From Bimuria novae-zelandiae CBS 107.79 (taxonomy: Eukaryota > Ascomycota > Dothideomycetes > Pleosporales > Didymosphaeriaceae), in assembly GCA_010015655.1 (NCBI GenBank), contig ML976708.1, positions 349,213 to 413,212 on the forward strand: DNA of 64,000 bases. Direction: 5' to 3'. Shown piece by piece: positions 45,234 through 56,299 of the stretch; within the stretch, counting starts at the first letter, position 1, and each line of letters starts with the position of its first letter. The position numbers were made by a program, and so were the translations under genes. Under the pieces are notes generated by a model, which searched no databases, was not told the DNA's origin, and saw only the letters and a list, made by a program, of their open reading frames with translations.

Positions 45234-47022
45234 AGCTAGCGTATATAGTTCCTGCGCATATAGGGTTCCTGCGCACCGCGCCAGAACCCCTAACCTATAA
45301 AAAACACGCGATTTTTCTCTATAACGCTTATTAACATAGACGCCCGTAAAGCAGCTATACAATTAGCTATTAGTAATTTTAATATAGATATTTATTCTAG
45401 TTAGCGCGCTACTATAAAGGCCTATAAGTTATCTAAATTAACGCTATATAATTATCTTAATAGTGTAACTAGCAGCGCGCTTAGCTATTAGCATTAATAG
45501 TAACTAACACCTCTACAGGAGGATTTTCTAGTAGAATAGATCCTCAAAAAAAACGCACGCGCCTGCCCTCCCTTGCACGCTCGCGCTTAAGAAATAGCGA
45601 ATCGGATTCTGCGTATAAACGGCGATAACTAGCCTATTGGCAAGCTTTAGCTCTCACACTTCCTCTGGCGCCAGCCACGCGTTGCCTCTATAGTCGGCAG
45701 AAAGCTAGAGGCTCAGAGAGCTAATGCAGCGACACCAAAGCAGATACGTGCATTCCTAGAACTCTATAAGCAGACTCGACGGCGGCTTAACATACAGGCG
45801 GAGAATATATATAATATAGATAAGACTGGCGTTGCTCTAGGGGTATGTACAACACTAGAGTACTCTCTAGCAGTTATAAAAAGAAGGCTTATATTCGGTC
45901 TCTAGAGAATCGCGAGTGGGTCTCTATAATTAAGTATATATTAGCGATAGGGCGGAAACTACGCTGCGTAGTTATCTTTAAGGGCCAGAGCCTACAGACA
46001 ACATGGTTCTCCTCGTCTTACGTACCTAACTGGATCTATACAACCTCAGAGAACGGATGGACGTTAAAAGTAATAGGTGTTAAGTGGCTATAGCGTATAT
46101 TTATACCTAAGACGGCTGTATCTAATGGCCAGCACAGGCTCCTAATACTTAACGGTTATAATAGCCATATTAATATAGACTTCCTATGGCTCTATAAGCT
46201 ATATTATATACAGCTCCTCTATTTACCTGCGCACACCTTACACGTCCTATAGCCTCTTAATCTCGCTCCTTTCTCTGTAATTAAGTCTAGCTATAAACGT
46301 TAGATCCAGGAGCTTGCATCACTTAACAACGCTACACCTATTAAGAAAAAGCGCTTTATTACCTACTATTATTAAGCTAGGGAGGAAGACTTTACAGAGC
46401 GTATAATTTAAGCTAGCTAGCAGGTATCTAGTATTTACCTATTTAATATTAATCACGTGCTTAGCTCGTCGCAGGTCTCTTAAAGGCCTACTACGCCTAC
46501 ACGTAAGCAATAGCCTTAGCAGTAGATCCAGAGCTTCCTCTCTACTCCCTAGGGCCCTCACGATCTCTATATAGCGCAGCGCAGCGTCCAGAGCGTTGAG
46601 AATCTAGGTCGTACCACCTGGCTACTCTTACAGAAAGCAGGTAAGGCTCTAGCAGCTGCAAATGCTAGAGCTATAGGCCTAAAAGTAGAGAAAAGACGAC
46701 TTAAGCAGTAGCTAGAGATATCTACCTCTTAGCGTTAGCGTAAGCGCGTTTAAGTAGACCTAAATTAACGCTTTGCAGAGGTAAAGAGTATTAGGGAGGC
46801 TATACGCGCAGCTAAAGCTTTAATAGCTAAGTAATAAAGATCTACTATACTAAGCACCTTAGAAATAGCTACTATAGCCACAGCAGCTGCAGCGCTTAAA
46901 TCTATATATAGTTAATAGTAATTATAAGTAGCGTTACTAAGAAATCGCGTGTTTTATATAGATAGGGTGTTCTAGCGCGGTGCGCAGGAACCCTATATAC
47001 GCAGGAACTATATGCGCTAGCT
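45234..47022 (+). mobile_element. Third pogo-like DNA transposon, nested in Gypsy element 2
   Basis: TIRs of at least 54 bp start AGCTAGCGTATATAGTTCCT at 45234 and end with the complement at 47022. TA lies on both sides (45232-45233 and 47023-47024). Each TIR contains GTTCCTGCG twice. The uninterrupted site is present in Gypsy element 3 (TA at 63770-63771), which proves the insertion. Length 1789 bp. Confidence 0.95.
45540..46500 (+). pseudogene. pogo-type transposase relic
   Basis: The plus-strand translation has a DNA-binding part (LWLSHFLWRQPRVASIVGRK, about 45640), then NIYNIDKTGVALGV (about 45808-45850), equivalent to the IYN.DETG.ALG catalytic block with Glu changed to Lys. An open stretch at 45845-46093 is partly in another frame. 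A degraded HLLQPLDV-like region follows near 46215-46290. The knuckle seen in the other two elements was not found. Inactive. Confidence 0.75.
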
Positions 47023-50000
47023 TAGTAGAAGTTTAAAATAGGCTAGTTTCCTTAGGGCTTAGACCCCCGCGACACTAGTATAATAATAGGAAAAACGCAG
47101 CCAGGAAGAGACGCGGACTACTTATTAATTAGGTAAGAATAATATAACTTATAGTGCTTTGCACACCTAAGCCTGCAGGAAGAAGTAGCCTCCTTAGATA
47201 GCTATTTAGGGCATAATGTATTAGCCTAGAACAAATGCCTTACTCTAAATTACCCGCAACATAGGAATTAAGGAGTATATAAATCTAATAGGATTAGAGA
47301 GACTTACGCCCTGTATTAATAGTAATATAAGTAGCACTAAATTAAGGAAGTCTCTAAGCTATCTAAAGTCTAGGACTAGATTAAGGAAGCCGACGCCAAT
47401 TAGCCTAAAACCTTAAATAAAGGGTCTAATAATTTAAAAAACTAGATCGTTACTAGGCAACAAGCTACACTAGTAATAGTGTAATTATTATAGCTTATTA
47501 AGTAGAGACTCGTAGAATTAAGAAACGCTTAATTAAAGATATTATAGTGCATGGACATCGTGTTACAGCACTAATTAACCTAGGAGTAGACGCGTGTCTA
47601 ATCGCCCCGCGAGTAGTTAAGAAGTATAATATGCTATATTATAATAAGAAAACACTGCTGCAAATAGGACTCGCGGATAGGACCTAATTATAAGGATATG
47701 GTAATAGTTGGCTGCGCCTTAAGATAGCGCTAGTATAAGTTAATATAAAAGGCCTAGAGAGCCAACACGTCTTCACTATCGCGGAGATGGGAGACATCGA
47801 AGCCATTATTAGATACGAATGGCTAGAACAACACAATCTACGAATAGACTAGATTAAACGAACGATCCTTCCCTAGGACCCACTAGCGAAGGCTTAGGCG
47901 AGCCCTGGTAGGAGGGAAACTCCCCAACCTTAGGCGAGAAAAAGGAGTTAACTATCTAGGATATAAGAAATATTAGTATGCAAGATAGATAGGATCTTAA
48001 AGTAATACCTAGGGCAGGTGCACTATATATAGGTCTAGGAGACTAAGATAGTCCTAGATAACCCTAGTCTATTAGAAGAATACAAGGAATTCGTAGACCT
48101 ATTCGAGGAATACGACGAGACTATCCTACCTAAACACAAGGAGTGGGATCACGAGATACCACTAGTAGAGAGAGCCAAGCTACAGCTAGAACGCCTAAGG
48201 CCCCTTACCTATAAATAAGAAAAAGAGTTAAAAGAGCTAATATAGAAGAATCTACGCTTAGGGAAATAGCGGCCTAGTTAGAGTCTTATAGCTTTCCCTA
48301 TACTCTTTATTCGTAAAAAAGACGGCAGGCTGCGACTCTGTGTAGATTATAAATAGCTAAACGCCATAACAATTAAGAATTACTACCTATTACTACTAAT
48401 AACGGAGCTCATGAATAGACTCCGAGGAGCTAAATACTTCACGAAATTCAACATTTGGGATGGATTTTATAGGATTTAAATTATAAAAGGGCATAAGTGG
48501 AAAACAGCGTTCCGCACACGATATAGCCTTTTTAAGTACATGGTTATGCCTACAGGGCTAACTAACGCACTAGCAACCTTTTAGGAGTTAATAAATTAAG
48601 TACTATATAAATACTTAGACGTATTCTGTACGGCGTACCTCGACGATATCTTAATATACTTACACGGAACCTTAAAAGAGCATAAAGGACATGTACATAA
48701 AGTACTATAGAAGTTATAGAAGTATTAATTACTCCTACACCCTAAGAAGTACGAGTTCTATGTTACTAAGACGGAATATTTGGGATTTGTAATATCCCGA
48801 GAAGGTGTTAAGATAGACCCGAAAAAGATTACGATAATAGAAGAATAGCTACTATTATAATTAGTAAAAGATATCTAGTCTTTCTTAGGCTTTACTAACT
48901 TCTATCGCAAATTTATTAGGAACTACTTAAAGATAATCGCTCTGTTAATAGAACTTATAAAGATAGGGAAATGGCGACCTCTGTAAAAGGTAGAAATAGT
49001 AGCTTTCAAGTAGCTTAAACGCCTATTCCTAACGGCACCCCTACTATAAATATACAACCTAGAGTGGCGATATCGCATTTATACGGATGCATTAAACTAT
49101 ACGCTAGGGGCCGTATTATTACAAGAGTGCGATAATAGCAAATAAAGACCTGTCTTCTATCACGCACACAAGCTCTTAGGAGTAGAACTAAATTATAAGA
49201 TTTACGATAAGGAGTTGCTTGTAATTATTAACTATTTTAAGTAATAGGAAGCGTAGCTTAAAGGAGTAAAGCACTAGATAGAGGTCTTTTTAGATTATCT
49301 TAACCTTACGCGCTTTACAACTATAAAGAAGCTTAATTAATAATAGGCTAGATAGTTAGAATAGATGGCGGAATTCGGCTTTCGCATTACCTATTTATCT
49401 GGCAACTTGAACGCCGTAGCAAACGCGCTTAGTAGGCGTTTAGATCTCGTAAAAGAAGACAATAGTGGTAACTATGTCGTAATCTTAACCTACGCGAAGG
49501 ATGGAACCCTTTGCTATAATAAGACATAGCTTGCGCTAGCACTAGAAGCACGGCGCGCGGATCTTACCTATTATAGGCTAGCTATAAAAGAGATATAGGA
49601 TTATAATAGGCTTAAGGATAAGGATCGCTAAGCGTATAATCTCTACTAAGCCACGAAATTAATAGCACGGGACTATTAAAACTATATCTAGATTAGCAAG
49701 CAGATAGCTCTACTACTAATTAAAAAACTACACAAAGACAAGGATTAGGGATACCTAGGGATTACTAAAACGACGCGTTAAATCGCGAACGAATATGCCA
49801 TCCCTAGGTTACGCCAGGCGGTATAAAAGGTTTTAGGCAACTATTTGGCCTGTTACAAGAATAAGCCTAAGAGACATAAGTCCTATAGCCTCTTATAACC
49901 ACTACAGCCGCCCCTAAGACCATAGTTAAGCGTGACTATAGACTTTATTATAAAGCTACTAGCATTACTAGCACCAAGGAATAAGGATCCCTATAACTTA

Positions 50001-51089
50001 ATTTTAGTTATAATCTGTTAACTTACTAAGGAGTCGAGGTTTGTGCTAATTAGGGAAGCTATATTAGTAGAAGAACTAGCCTATGTAGTGGAACGAGAAC
50101 TAATATTATAGGTTAAACAACCTAACGAGTTTATCATAGACAGGGCCAAGATATTCACATTATTATACTAGACCACGTTTATAGCTAAATTAGGGATTAA
50201 GTATAAGCTCACGATAAGCTTCCATCCTAAAACAGATAGCTAAACTAAGCGAATAAACTAAACGTTAGAATAGTATCTCTAGATGTATATAAATAAGCTT
50301 TAAGATAACTAGGTTAAGCTATTGCCAACGGCCCAGCTGGCATACAATAGCGCAAGATCGGCGACTACAGGGTACTCGCCATATTACGCCAACCATGGAT
50401 GTGAGCCAACGACTCACTAGGATCCATTAGACATCCAGAGTATTGCGAAGAACGCAGCCGATAAGGCCAAACTTATACAGGACCTATATAAAACACTATA
50501 CAAGAATATCGCGCAACGTAATAAATAAATAGCGCGATAAGCAAATAAGAAAAAAATTATAGAACTAACTTTTAAAAAGGGGGATAAAGTCCTCCTCTCG
50601 CGAAAAAATCTTAAGATAATAAGGCTAAGCAAAAAACTAAATAACCTTTAAAAGGGACTATTCGAAATCTAAGAGGTTAAGGGACTAGTTAATTTTAAAC
50701 TACAGCTACCTATAGATACACGAATCCACCCGGTCTTCTACAAGTTATTATTAGAACTAGCACCACCAGACGCCAAACTAGAAACCTAGCTTAAACTTAA
50801 AGATAAGAAGTACGAGGTCGAAGCTATTAGGGACCTATAAAAAATCAGGCGTTAGTACAAGTATCTAGTAAAGTGGGAAGGATAGCCAGAGAACCATAAT
50901 ATATAAGAACTAGTATAAAACCTCACAAACTACAAGACAGCGCTAGAGAGGTTCTACAAGGAATATCTAAAGGCGCCACGACTAGATTAGTAAGGAACTT
51001 AAAAAAGTTAAAGGACACAAAAGGATTAAAAGGAATAAATAAGTTAGCCTATAACTAGCCTAAGTTAGCCTATAGAGGTGCATGTGGTA

Positions 51090-51540
51090 ATAGTTCGCGA
51101 AAGCTAGTACCCTTTAAATTCTCCTCCTATTACTCTAACGCCTTAATCGCATTAGTAACGCGTAAGTTATACTAGGCATAGTTATACTCCTTCTCCTCTA
51201 TCTCTACTAACTCTTGCTTAAGACGCGCGGTCTTAAGAGCAGCCTAAGCTTAACACTTTTTTACTTAAAGAAGGGTAAGACGCTTTTTACGCTTCTCTTT
51301 CTAAACACGCTCCTAATCCTTTTTAGGAATCTATAGACTACATTTAGCATAGGTAGCAAGATAGCCCGCACACTACTTAGAGGTAGCGTTAATAAAACAC
51401 TATAACTTCTTCTTCTAATAATACTTATAACTAGACGCTATCTCTAGGCCCTAAGCTTTTACCTTTTACGCACGAGCACGACGGGTTGCTAGGGATAAAT
51501 AAGGAGTTCTTAGCATAGTTAGTAAGGCAAGGGGAATTAA
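51090..51540 (-). pseudogene. Antisense frame in Gypsy element 2, between pol and the 3' LTR
   Basis: The minus strand here reads as decayed coding sequence with a charged, coiled-coil-like C-terminus. The same frame is better preserved in Gypsy element 3, on its plus strand at about 53945-54340 (ARAQKVKA, KKKL.CFINATFR.CAGYLA, AALKTARLK.ELVKIEKK). Stops fall where CAG/CAA would be expected. The product is unknown. Confidence 0.45.
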
Positions 51541-51664
51541 GGAGAGGCTATAGCCTGCCTTAAGACGTAGGGGGACGCACTTTTATAGTAATTAGCACTA
51601 ACGCGCTAATAGTATAGTATAGTAAAGTAAGATATTAAGATAATAACCTTAAAGAGGGGGATAG

Positions 51665-52115
51665 TGTTACAACCACGAACCCTATAAGGATAAAAAAGCT
51701 AGATAATTACGCTAAGAAAGTAATATTAATAAAGTAATAAAGTTAACGGGACCTAACGGGACGCAGGGCAGCTTAGTTAGTAGTTACGTAACGAAGTCCC
51801 GCATAAAGGGAAGTCCTATAGGACTACCGTAGTCCCTGGGACTATAGGGCCTTGGCGGGACTACGAAGAAGGAATAGGCTAGTATATAGTATAGTAACTT
51901 TCCTATTATTGTTTCCTTCCTTATAGTTAACTTATATATCTTCTGTGCGAGTACGTTCTCTTATACAGACTAATAGTTATCTTATTTATTATAAAATTAG
52001 ATTATCTAGCCACGCTAAGTGTCGCATTAACTTATACTACTAAATAATCCGTGAAGCACCACGATACCTTACCGCCCTAACCTAAATCGGAACAAGGTGT
52101 GAGAGCCTTATAACA
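51665..52115 (+). repeat. 3' LTR of Gypsy element 2
   Basis: Matches 43238-43689; followed by the target duplication GTAAG. Confidence 0.93.
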
Positions 52116-52120
52116 GTAAG

Positions 52121-52353
52121 GTACGTTAGTATTTTATTAATTAAGTGCTCTAAGTAAATGCTAACTAAAGAATAGTAATAAGGCTATATAAGTTATTAGT
52201 TTTACTTAAAGAGGTTTTAAAGCTAGTTCTTACTTAGTAAACTACTTAAACTCGCCCGTGGAGTACGTTAATAAGCTTAAGTTATATAGAAGATTGTAAA
52301 ATTTGTAACTATCCTAATCTATTTAGTAGCCTGTACTGTGTACTATCTAAGTT
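52121..52353. other. AT-rich flank right of Gypsy element 2
   Basis: Short AT-rich segment with no gene; it separates the retroelement from the GC-rich island. Confidence 0.5.
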
Positions 52354-52644
52354 TTAGAAACCGCGGCACACATTGGTGAATCCGACGCTGTTATCTTCGA
52401 GCACGCCCCTATCGCGTCCGCCCTGGCCACGGCCACGTTAAAGCTCAGCCTCGGCCTCGCGCTTCTGAGGAGGGTTGAGGCTGTTGTTAATCTAAAGCCC
52501 GTCAGAGACGATTCCGGCGCCGTTGGCAGCACCTTCGAGTGCGCCCGCGACGCGTCCTCCACGGCCACGGGGATCGGCGATAGGAGCGGCAAAAGTCATG
52601 CCAGCCGTGAAGGCGAGGATGGCAGCAGCGGTAGAGGCGCGCAT
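52354..52644 (-). pseudogene. Small secreted protein gene with Kex2-type site, broken by two stops
   Basis: From ATG at 52644 the frame spans 97 codons to TAA at 52356-52354. Residues 1-20 form a typical signal peptide (MRASTAAAILAFTAGMTFAA). A Gly/Arg/Ala-rich region follows, then TAG at codon 51 (52494-52492). The frame then continues with NPPQKREAEAEL, where KR plus EAEA is the classical Kex2 / dipeptidyl-aminopeptidase processing site of secreted fungal peptides. A second stop, TAA (52440-52438), is followed by RGRGQGGRDRG and a C-terminal CRGF. Both stops are one C-to-T change from Gln codons. Base composition is GC-rich and unlike all flanking DNA. A TATA box lies upstream. Likely a recently killed small secreted protein or peptide-precursor gene. 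I do not recognise the family, and the start and frame rest on the signal peptide and composition. Confidence 0.6.
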
Positions 52645-53348
52645 TTTAAATTTTTTTTTTAGTAGTGTTAGAAGGTTTGAAAAATGGAAAGTTAATCAAA
52701 AAAGAAGAAGTTGGATAGAAGATTAGACTCGCAGAATGGGTGAAGATAACATGCGAAGGTATGTAGAGGAGAAGCTAAGTAGTTGTGATACTGTAATACT
52801 TTCCTATAGACGGCGACGATTGTACTCTTTATACATCAACAGCCAAGTACCATCGTGAACTTTGGGCGGTCTCCTATGGCGCCGTGAAACTGGTGCACAC
52901 GAGGCCAAATAGTCTATCTCTTTTATCGCCAAGCATTATAGCATAATATTATAGATTGTACTTCGGAGTGTAAGGTAAGCGTAGGAGTTAGGAAGGAGCT
53001 TATTCCTGGTATTGTAATTAGTTAGGTATAGAATAACTAATTAATTAATTAAATTACTAAACATAAGCTCCTGCGTAGCGTAAACGCACGATCTCTCCGC
53101 ATGCTAAGACTTGCATAAGACATTATGCACGTTAAAACAAGACACGCTAAAACCGCCTTACTAAGTAAAAACCTCTACCAAACGACCCTAGGAGCAGCGT
53201 CGGTATTCGGCTGCTTAGGATATAGTAGATAAAACATTAATGCGTTTACTTACCTGTCTCTTTGTTAAACTTGCCCTCGACTTCCTGGTGTAATTACTAT
53301 GGCAGGAACTAGATATAACTAAACATTAGCGCGACTTTAAAGTCTTTA
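52645..53348. promoter_or_regulatory. Upstream region of the small secreted protein frame, grading into AT-rich DNA
   Basis: The part up to about 52930 is less RIP-like than its surroundings. On the minus strand it contains TATAAA at 52833-52828, about 185 bp before the ATG, and an A-rich leader directly before the ATG. From about 52930 to 53348 it is AT-rich with no gene. Confidence 0.45.
52828..52833 (-). promoter_or_regulatory. TATA box candidate for the small secreted protein
   Basis: TATAAAGAG on the minus strand, in the least mutated part of the island and pointing at the ATG at 52644. No other evidence for transcription. Confidence 0.4.
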
Positions 53349-53800
53349 TGTTATGAGGCTCTCACACCTTGTTCCGATCCGGGTTAGGGCGGTAAGGTAT
53401 CGTGGTGCTTCACGGATTATTTAGTAGTATAAGTTAATGCGACACTTAGCGCGGCTAGATAATTTAATCTTATAATAAATAAAATAACTATTAGTCTATA
53501 TAGGAGAACGTACTCGCACAGAAGATATATAAGTTAACTATAAGAAAGGAAACGACAATAGAAAAGTCGCTACACTATATACTAGCCTATTCCTTCTTCG
53601 TAGTCCCGCCAAGGCCCTGTAGTCCTAGGGACTATAGTAGTCCTATGGGACTTCCCTTTATGCGGGACTTTGTTACTTAACTACTAACTAAGCTACCCCG
53701 CGCCCTATTAGGTCCCGTTAACTTTACTACTTTATTAATAATTACTCTCTTAGCGTAATTATCTAGCTTTTTTATCCTTATAGGGTTCGTGGTCGTAATA
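53349..53800 (-). repeat. 3' LTR of Gypsy element 3
   Basis: Starts TGTTATGAGGCTCTCACACC and ends TTCGTGGTCGTAATA on the plus strand; the terminal ACA has become ATA. It is the inverse of the LTRs at 43238 and 51665. Confidence 0.92.
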
Positions 53801-53944
53801 CTATCCCCCTCTTTAAGGTTATTATCTTAATACCTTACTTTACTATACTATACTGTCGGCGCGTTAGTGCTAATTACTATAAAGGTGCGTCCCCTTGCGT
53901 CCTAAGGCAGGCTGTAGCCTTTCCTTAATTTCCCTTACCTTACT

Positions 53945-54340
53945 AACTATGCTAAGAACCCTCTATTTATTCCTAGTAACCCGTTATGCTCGTGCGCAAA
54001 AGGTAAAAGCTTAGGGCCTAAAAATAGTGTCTAGTTATAAGCGTTATTAGAAGAAGAAGTTATAGTGTTTTATTAACGCTACCTTTAGGTAGTGTGCGGG
54101 CTATCTCGCTACTTATACTAAATATAGTCTATAGATTCCTAAGAAGGATTAAGAGCGTGTTTAGAAGAAAAAGCACGAAAAGCGTCTTGCCTTTCTTTAA
54201 GTAAAAGAGCGTTAAGCTTAGGCTGCTCTTAAGACCGCGCGTCTTAAGTAAGAGTTAGTAAAGATAGAAAAAAAGAAGTATAACTATACCTAACACGACT
54301 TACGCGTTGCCAATATAATTAAGGCGTTAGAGTAATAAAA
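53945..54340 (+). pseudogene. Antisense frame in Gypsy element 3
   Basis: Opposite to pol, starting near ATG 53949, the plus strand reads VTRYARAQKVKA, then KKKL.CFINATFR.CAGYLATYTK, IPKKD.ERV.KKKHEKRLAFL, and AALKTARLK.ELVKIEKKKYNY, where each dot is a stop. Nearly all stops are TAG/TAA and fit Gln codons altered by C-to-T. It predicts a basic, coiled-coil protein of at least 120 aa with conserved Cys. Function unknown. Confidence 0.5.
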
Positions 54341-55969
54341 GGAGAATTCGAAAGGTACTAGCTTTCGCGAACCGTTGCTACATGCACCTCTATAGGCTAA
54401 CTTAGGCTAGTTATAGGCTAACTTATTTATTCCTTTTAATCCTTTTGTGTCCTTTAACTTTTTTAAGTTCCTTACTAATCTAGTCGTGGCGCCTTTAGAT
54501 ATTCCTTGTAGAACCTCTCTAGCGCTATCTTATAGTTCGTGAGGTTTTATACTAGTTCTTATATATTATCGTTCTCTGGCCATCCTTCCCACTTTACTAG
54601 ATACTTGTACTAACGCCTAATTTTTTATAGGTCCTTAATAGCTTTAACCTCGTACTCCTTATCTTTAAGTTTAAGCTAGGTTTCTAGTTCGGCGTCTGGT
54701 GGTGCTAGTTCTAATAATAACTTGTAAAAGACCGGGTGGATTCGTGTATCTATAGGTAGCCGTAGTTTAAAATTAACTAGTCCCCTAACCTCTTAGATTT
54801 CGAATAGTCCCTTTTAAAGGTTATCTAGTTTTTTACTTAGTCTTATTATCTTAAGATTTTTTCGCGAGAGGAGGACTTTATCCCCCTTTTTAAAAGTTAG
54901 TTCTATAATTTTTTTCTTATTTGCTTATCGCGCTATTTATTTATTACGTTACGCGATATTCTTGTATAGTGTTTTATATAGGTCCTGTATAAGTTTGGCC
55001 TTATCGGCTGCGTTCTTCGCAATACTCTAGATGTCTAATGGATCCTAGTGAGTCGTTGGCTCACATCCATGGTTGGCGTAATATGGCGAGTACCCTGTAG
55101 TCGCCGATCTTGCGCTATTGTATGCCAGCTAGGCCGTTGGCAATAGCTTAACCCAGTTATCTTAAAGCTTATTTATATATATCCGGAGATACTATTCTAA
55201 CGTTTAGTTTATTTACTTAGTTTGGCTATCTGTTTTAGGATAGAAGCTTGTCGTAAGCTTATACTTAATTCCTAATTTAGCTATAAACGTGGTCTAGTAT
55301 AACGATGTGAATATCTTGGCCCTATCTATAATAAACTTGTTAGGTCGTCCAACCTGTAATATTAGTTCTCGTTCCACTATATAGGCTAGTTCTTCTGCTA
55401 ATATAGCTTCCCTAATTAGCATAAACCTTAACTCCTTAGTAAGTTAATAGATTATAACTAAGATTAAGTTATAGGGATCCTTGTTTCCTGGTGCTAGTGA
55501 TGCTAATAGCTTTACGATAAAGTCCATAATTACGCTTAACTATGGTCTTAGGGGCGGCTGTAGTAGTTATAAGAGGCTATAGGGCTTATGTCTCTTAGGC
55601 TTATTCTTATAATAGGCCAAATAGTTGCCTAAAACCTTCTATACCGCCTAGCGTAGCCTAGGGATGGTATATTCGTTCGCGATTCAACGCGTCGTTTTGG
55701 TAATTCTTAGGTGTCCCTAATCCTTGTCTTTGTATAGTTTTTTAATTAGTAGCGGAGCCATCTGCTTGCTAATCTAAATATAGTTATAATAGTCCCGTGC
55801 TATTAATTTTGTAGCTTAGTAGAAATTATACGCTTGGTAATTCTTATCCTTAAGCCTATTATAATCCTGTATTTCTTCTATAGCTGGCCTATAATAGGTA
55901 AGATCCGCGCGCCATGCTCCCAGTGCTAGCGTAAGCTATGTCTTATTATAGTAAAGGGTTCCATCCTTC

Positions 55970-56194
55970 TGTCCGATTATATGGCCTCTATCTGTTGTGG
56001 ATATAAGGCTGGAGCACTCTCTCTTTTGTACTATTCTAAATAGGGCTAGCGCTGCAGCGGCACTTATTTGGAGCCTCGCATACATTTGCATTCCAGACAT
56101 AGACAGAACACGAATATTATTAATCAATCATTATATCTATTAAATTCTCATTATTGCATTATCTTAAAGTGACAGAATACTATTAAATCTAACA
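55970..56194 (+). repeat. 5' LTR of the Copia element
   Basis: 225 bp, TG..CA ended. It differs from the right LTR by a few transitions, such as TTTTGTAC versus TTTTATAC. A small minus-strand frame here (55936-56127) is not a gene. Confidence 0.93.
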
Positions 56195-56299
56195 ATTAAG
56201 AGTCTTACTACCTTAACTAAACCTTAAGAAAGGATAATATCGCTGTTAATACTCCGCGACTTAATAATTATGTTAACTAATTATACTAACTACACACTA

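Larger units (their letters stand above)
43750..50990 (+). pseudogene. gag-pol-chromodomain remnant of Gypsy element 2
   Basis: Plus-strand order: gag (GKGHLGTFLTWIELFIRYN, about 43900); zinc knuckle with one Cys changed (YSKLGHFAKDCND, about 44640-44675); the inserted pogo element (45234-47022); a protease-like segment (LINLGVDACLIAPRVV, about 47575); reverse transcriptase with RLRLCVDYK, KYFTKFNIWDGFYRI and intact YLDDILIY (about 48634-48660); RNase H (YTDALNYTLGAVLLQE, about 49080) with NALSRRLDLV; integrase (about 49700-50400); and a chromodomain (KYLVKWEG.PENHN, about 50860-50900). Many TAA/TAG stops make it inactive. Confidence 0.9.
43238..52115 (+). mobile_element. Gypsy chromovirus 2, complete but RIPped, carrying a pogo-like insertion
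   Basis: LTRs of 452 and 451 bp (43238-43689 and 51665-52115), TG..CA ended, with 5-bp target duplications GTAAG at 43233-43237 and 52116-52120. A polypurine tract (TTAAAGAGGGGGATAG) precedes the 3' LTR. Total 8878 bp, of which 45234-47022 plus one TA is a later DNA transposon. The LTRs differ mostly by CA/TA and TG/TA changes. Confidence 0.95.

Noticed and set aside
50417..50632. Minus-strand open frame of 71 codons
   Set aside because: Antisense to the integrase C-terminal region, whose plus-strand translation is clearly the real one.
52347..52592. 81-codon open frame on the minus strand of the GC-rich island
   Set aside because: Its frame lacks a signal peptide and any motif; the frame from ATG 52644 explains the sequence better.
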